Below, in pieces: positions 62,865 through 64,000 of a stretch of DNA of 64,000 bases. This stretch comes from Phylloscopus collybita (Eukaryota > Chordata > Aves > Passeriformes > Phylloscopidae), in the NCBI GenBank assembly GCA_027886175.1, contig JAJNNQ010000075.1, forward strand, positions 55,303,001-55,367,000, written 5' to 3'. Under the pieces are notes generated by a model. It was given only the letters and a program-made list of their open reading frames with translations. It was not told the DNA's origin and ran no database searches. Every line of letters begins with the position of its first letter. Position 1 is the stretch's first letter. A program made the translations under genes and the position numbers.

Positions 62865-64000
62865 CTATTCTGTCATATACTCTGAAAATTCTTTATGAAA
62901 TTTTATAATACTTTAAATCATCATAATACTTTTCTCACATTTATTTCAAGGACTCAGTGAGACACAAACTGTGAATCAGCAATAACAGAGAATCAGGTAA
63001 ATGTTTATTTATGTATTGTGGCTTGACTTCTTCCTTTTTGTCATATTCATCCTTTATAAAATATTATTCAGTGTCAAAAGTCATGGTTGATTGCAATTTC
63101 TCTAGTGTCAATGTTAGCAGCTTTATACCCTAACCTAAACAAAACTAATAAAAATATATATACTAATCTTTTTCTTTTAGAAAAAAATCAGTGGGAAAAA
63201 ACCAACCAACCAACCAAACAAACAAACAACACCACAAAACCTTTTTTCAAGAAACTGGAACATCAGAATCCTCTTTTTCAGTTGCACGAGCAAAGGTTGA
63301 TAATGTACAGTAGCTAATCTTACTTCTGGTCAAGGAGTTGACCTGTGCTTGATAAGAGAGAAAATGTGAAGATGCACAGAATGCAATGAATGAAATTAGG
63401 TCACAGTTCTCTTACTAATTCTAAGTAAAAGTGGTTTTTCACTTCTTGGAGTATTGCCAACAGGTCGCTTTATGCTGTAGGGAGGGAGTCTCTCTTCTCC
63501 TTGACCCATAAAACAGATTATCACATGTTAAGACTCATGTAATGTTTCTAAGTTGCAAAGTTGTAATTGCTGGTTTACATTTAGAATTACTTAAAATTTG
63601 GATGAAAAGTAAAAAAAAAAAAAACAAAAAAACAACAACAACAACAACAAAACCCTGCACTATTTATTTCAGGAATAACTATTTACTTTTGTCTTGTTTA
63701 CATCTTTCAAGATCAGATGAAGGCAGTAGAGCCTTTTTCCATTCCTCTAACCACATACTCATAAATATTCTCAAGACTCTACAGAGGCAAAATCCTTCTT
63801 AACTGTTATGATTCATTGGGCTACAAGGTACACATGGACTAAGTGAAGCCAAGGTCGATATCTCCCATGAGGTCCAACACATTTCAGTATTGATTGAAGC
63901 AGTGAAATCAATGGAATTATAATTGCACAGAACTTTTAGGTAGCTAGAAGCCCTACTGAAAACTTTGAGGGCTTAACAAATGTCAGAGGGAAATCCCTGG
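62865..64000. other. AT-rich DNA, no gene
   Basis: Contains (CCAA)n/(AAAC)n units at about 63200-63230 and an (A)n-(AAC)n tract at 63611-63651. A GC-poor, non-coding end to the window. Confidence 0.5.
63611..63651. repeat. Poly(A) followed by (AAC)n
   Basis: An A run leading into AACAACAAC units. The 86-codon frame across it is an artefact of the repeat. Confidence 0.9.

Noticed and set aside
1..64000. CRISPR arrays, prokaryotic operons, tRNA or rRNA genes
   Set aside because: No regularly spaced repeats with unique spacers, no ribosome-binding sites with packed genes, and no tRNA- or rRNA-like folding or text were seen.

Overview
This window looks like a gene-poor stretch of an avian nuclear chromosome. 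It is AT-rich and full of stop codons on both strands. The longest open frames are only about 130 codons, none shows a protein family I recognise, and no operon-like or intron-exon gene structure is visible. The avian assignment rests on the repeats: six truncated CR1 LINE copies, several with the CR1 3'-end text and ATTCTGTG-type terminal repeats, and several LTRs of bird endogenous retroviruses (ERVs), including ERVL-type LTRs. The LTR mix suggests a neoavian, possibly a songbird, but I could not run a repeat search, so family names are from memory.

Layout. 1-7260: plain AT-rich DNA, an almost complete minus-strand solo ERVL-type LTR (2041-2553) with a perfect 5-bp target duplication, a CR1 3' fragment (2905-3240), GC-richer unassigned blocks (3720-4260 and 5990-6540), and a CR1 copy reaching into its reverse transcriptase (6784-7258). 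7260-22400: unique-looking DNA with a CpG cluster (13250-13362), a G/T tract (14577-14812), a POU-type octamer site (15666-15684) and a 239-bp pure-purine microsatellite ending in about 30 GGAA units (18975-19213). 22377-29800: a second RT-containing CR1, a GC-rich ERV segment (25123-26390) next to an exon-like open stretch and a CTCF-like motif, then an ERV fragment (29260-29600) and an (AAT)n-poly(A) tract. 30000-41000: two or three LTRs, a CTCF-like motif (34037-34050), and CR1 fragments on both strands. 41000-60460: mostly unique AT-rich DNA, including a striking perfect 18-bp inverted repeat (44086-44126) and stretches whose homeobox-type sequence texture resembles conserved non-coding elements. 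60465-62862: a plus-strand ERVL-type LTR and a last CR1 fragment.

The elements look old and inactive. I found no full-length retroelement with intact internal genes. If the region has a function, it is most likely regulatory: candidate enhancer-like blocks and CTCF-like sites in a gene desert or a very large intron. I did not find convincing evidence of a new biological system. The best leads are the 18-bp hairpin inside a conserved-looking block, the exon-like open segment beside the ERV, and the GGAA microsatellite.
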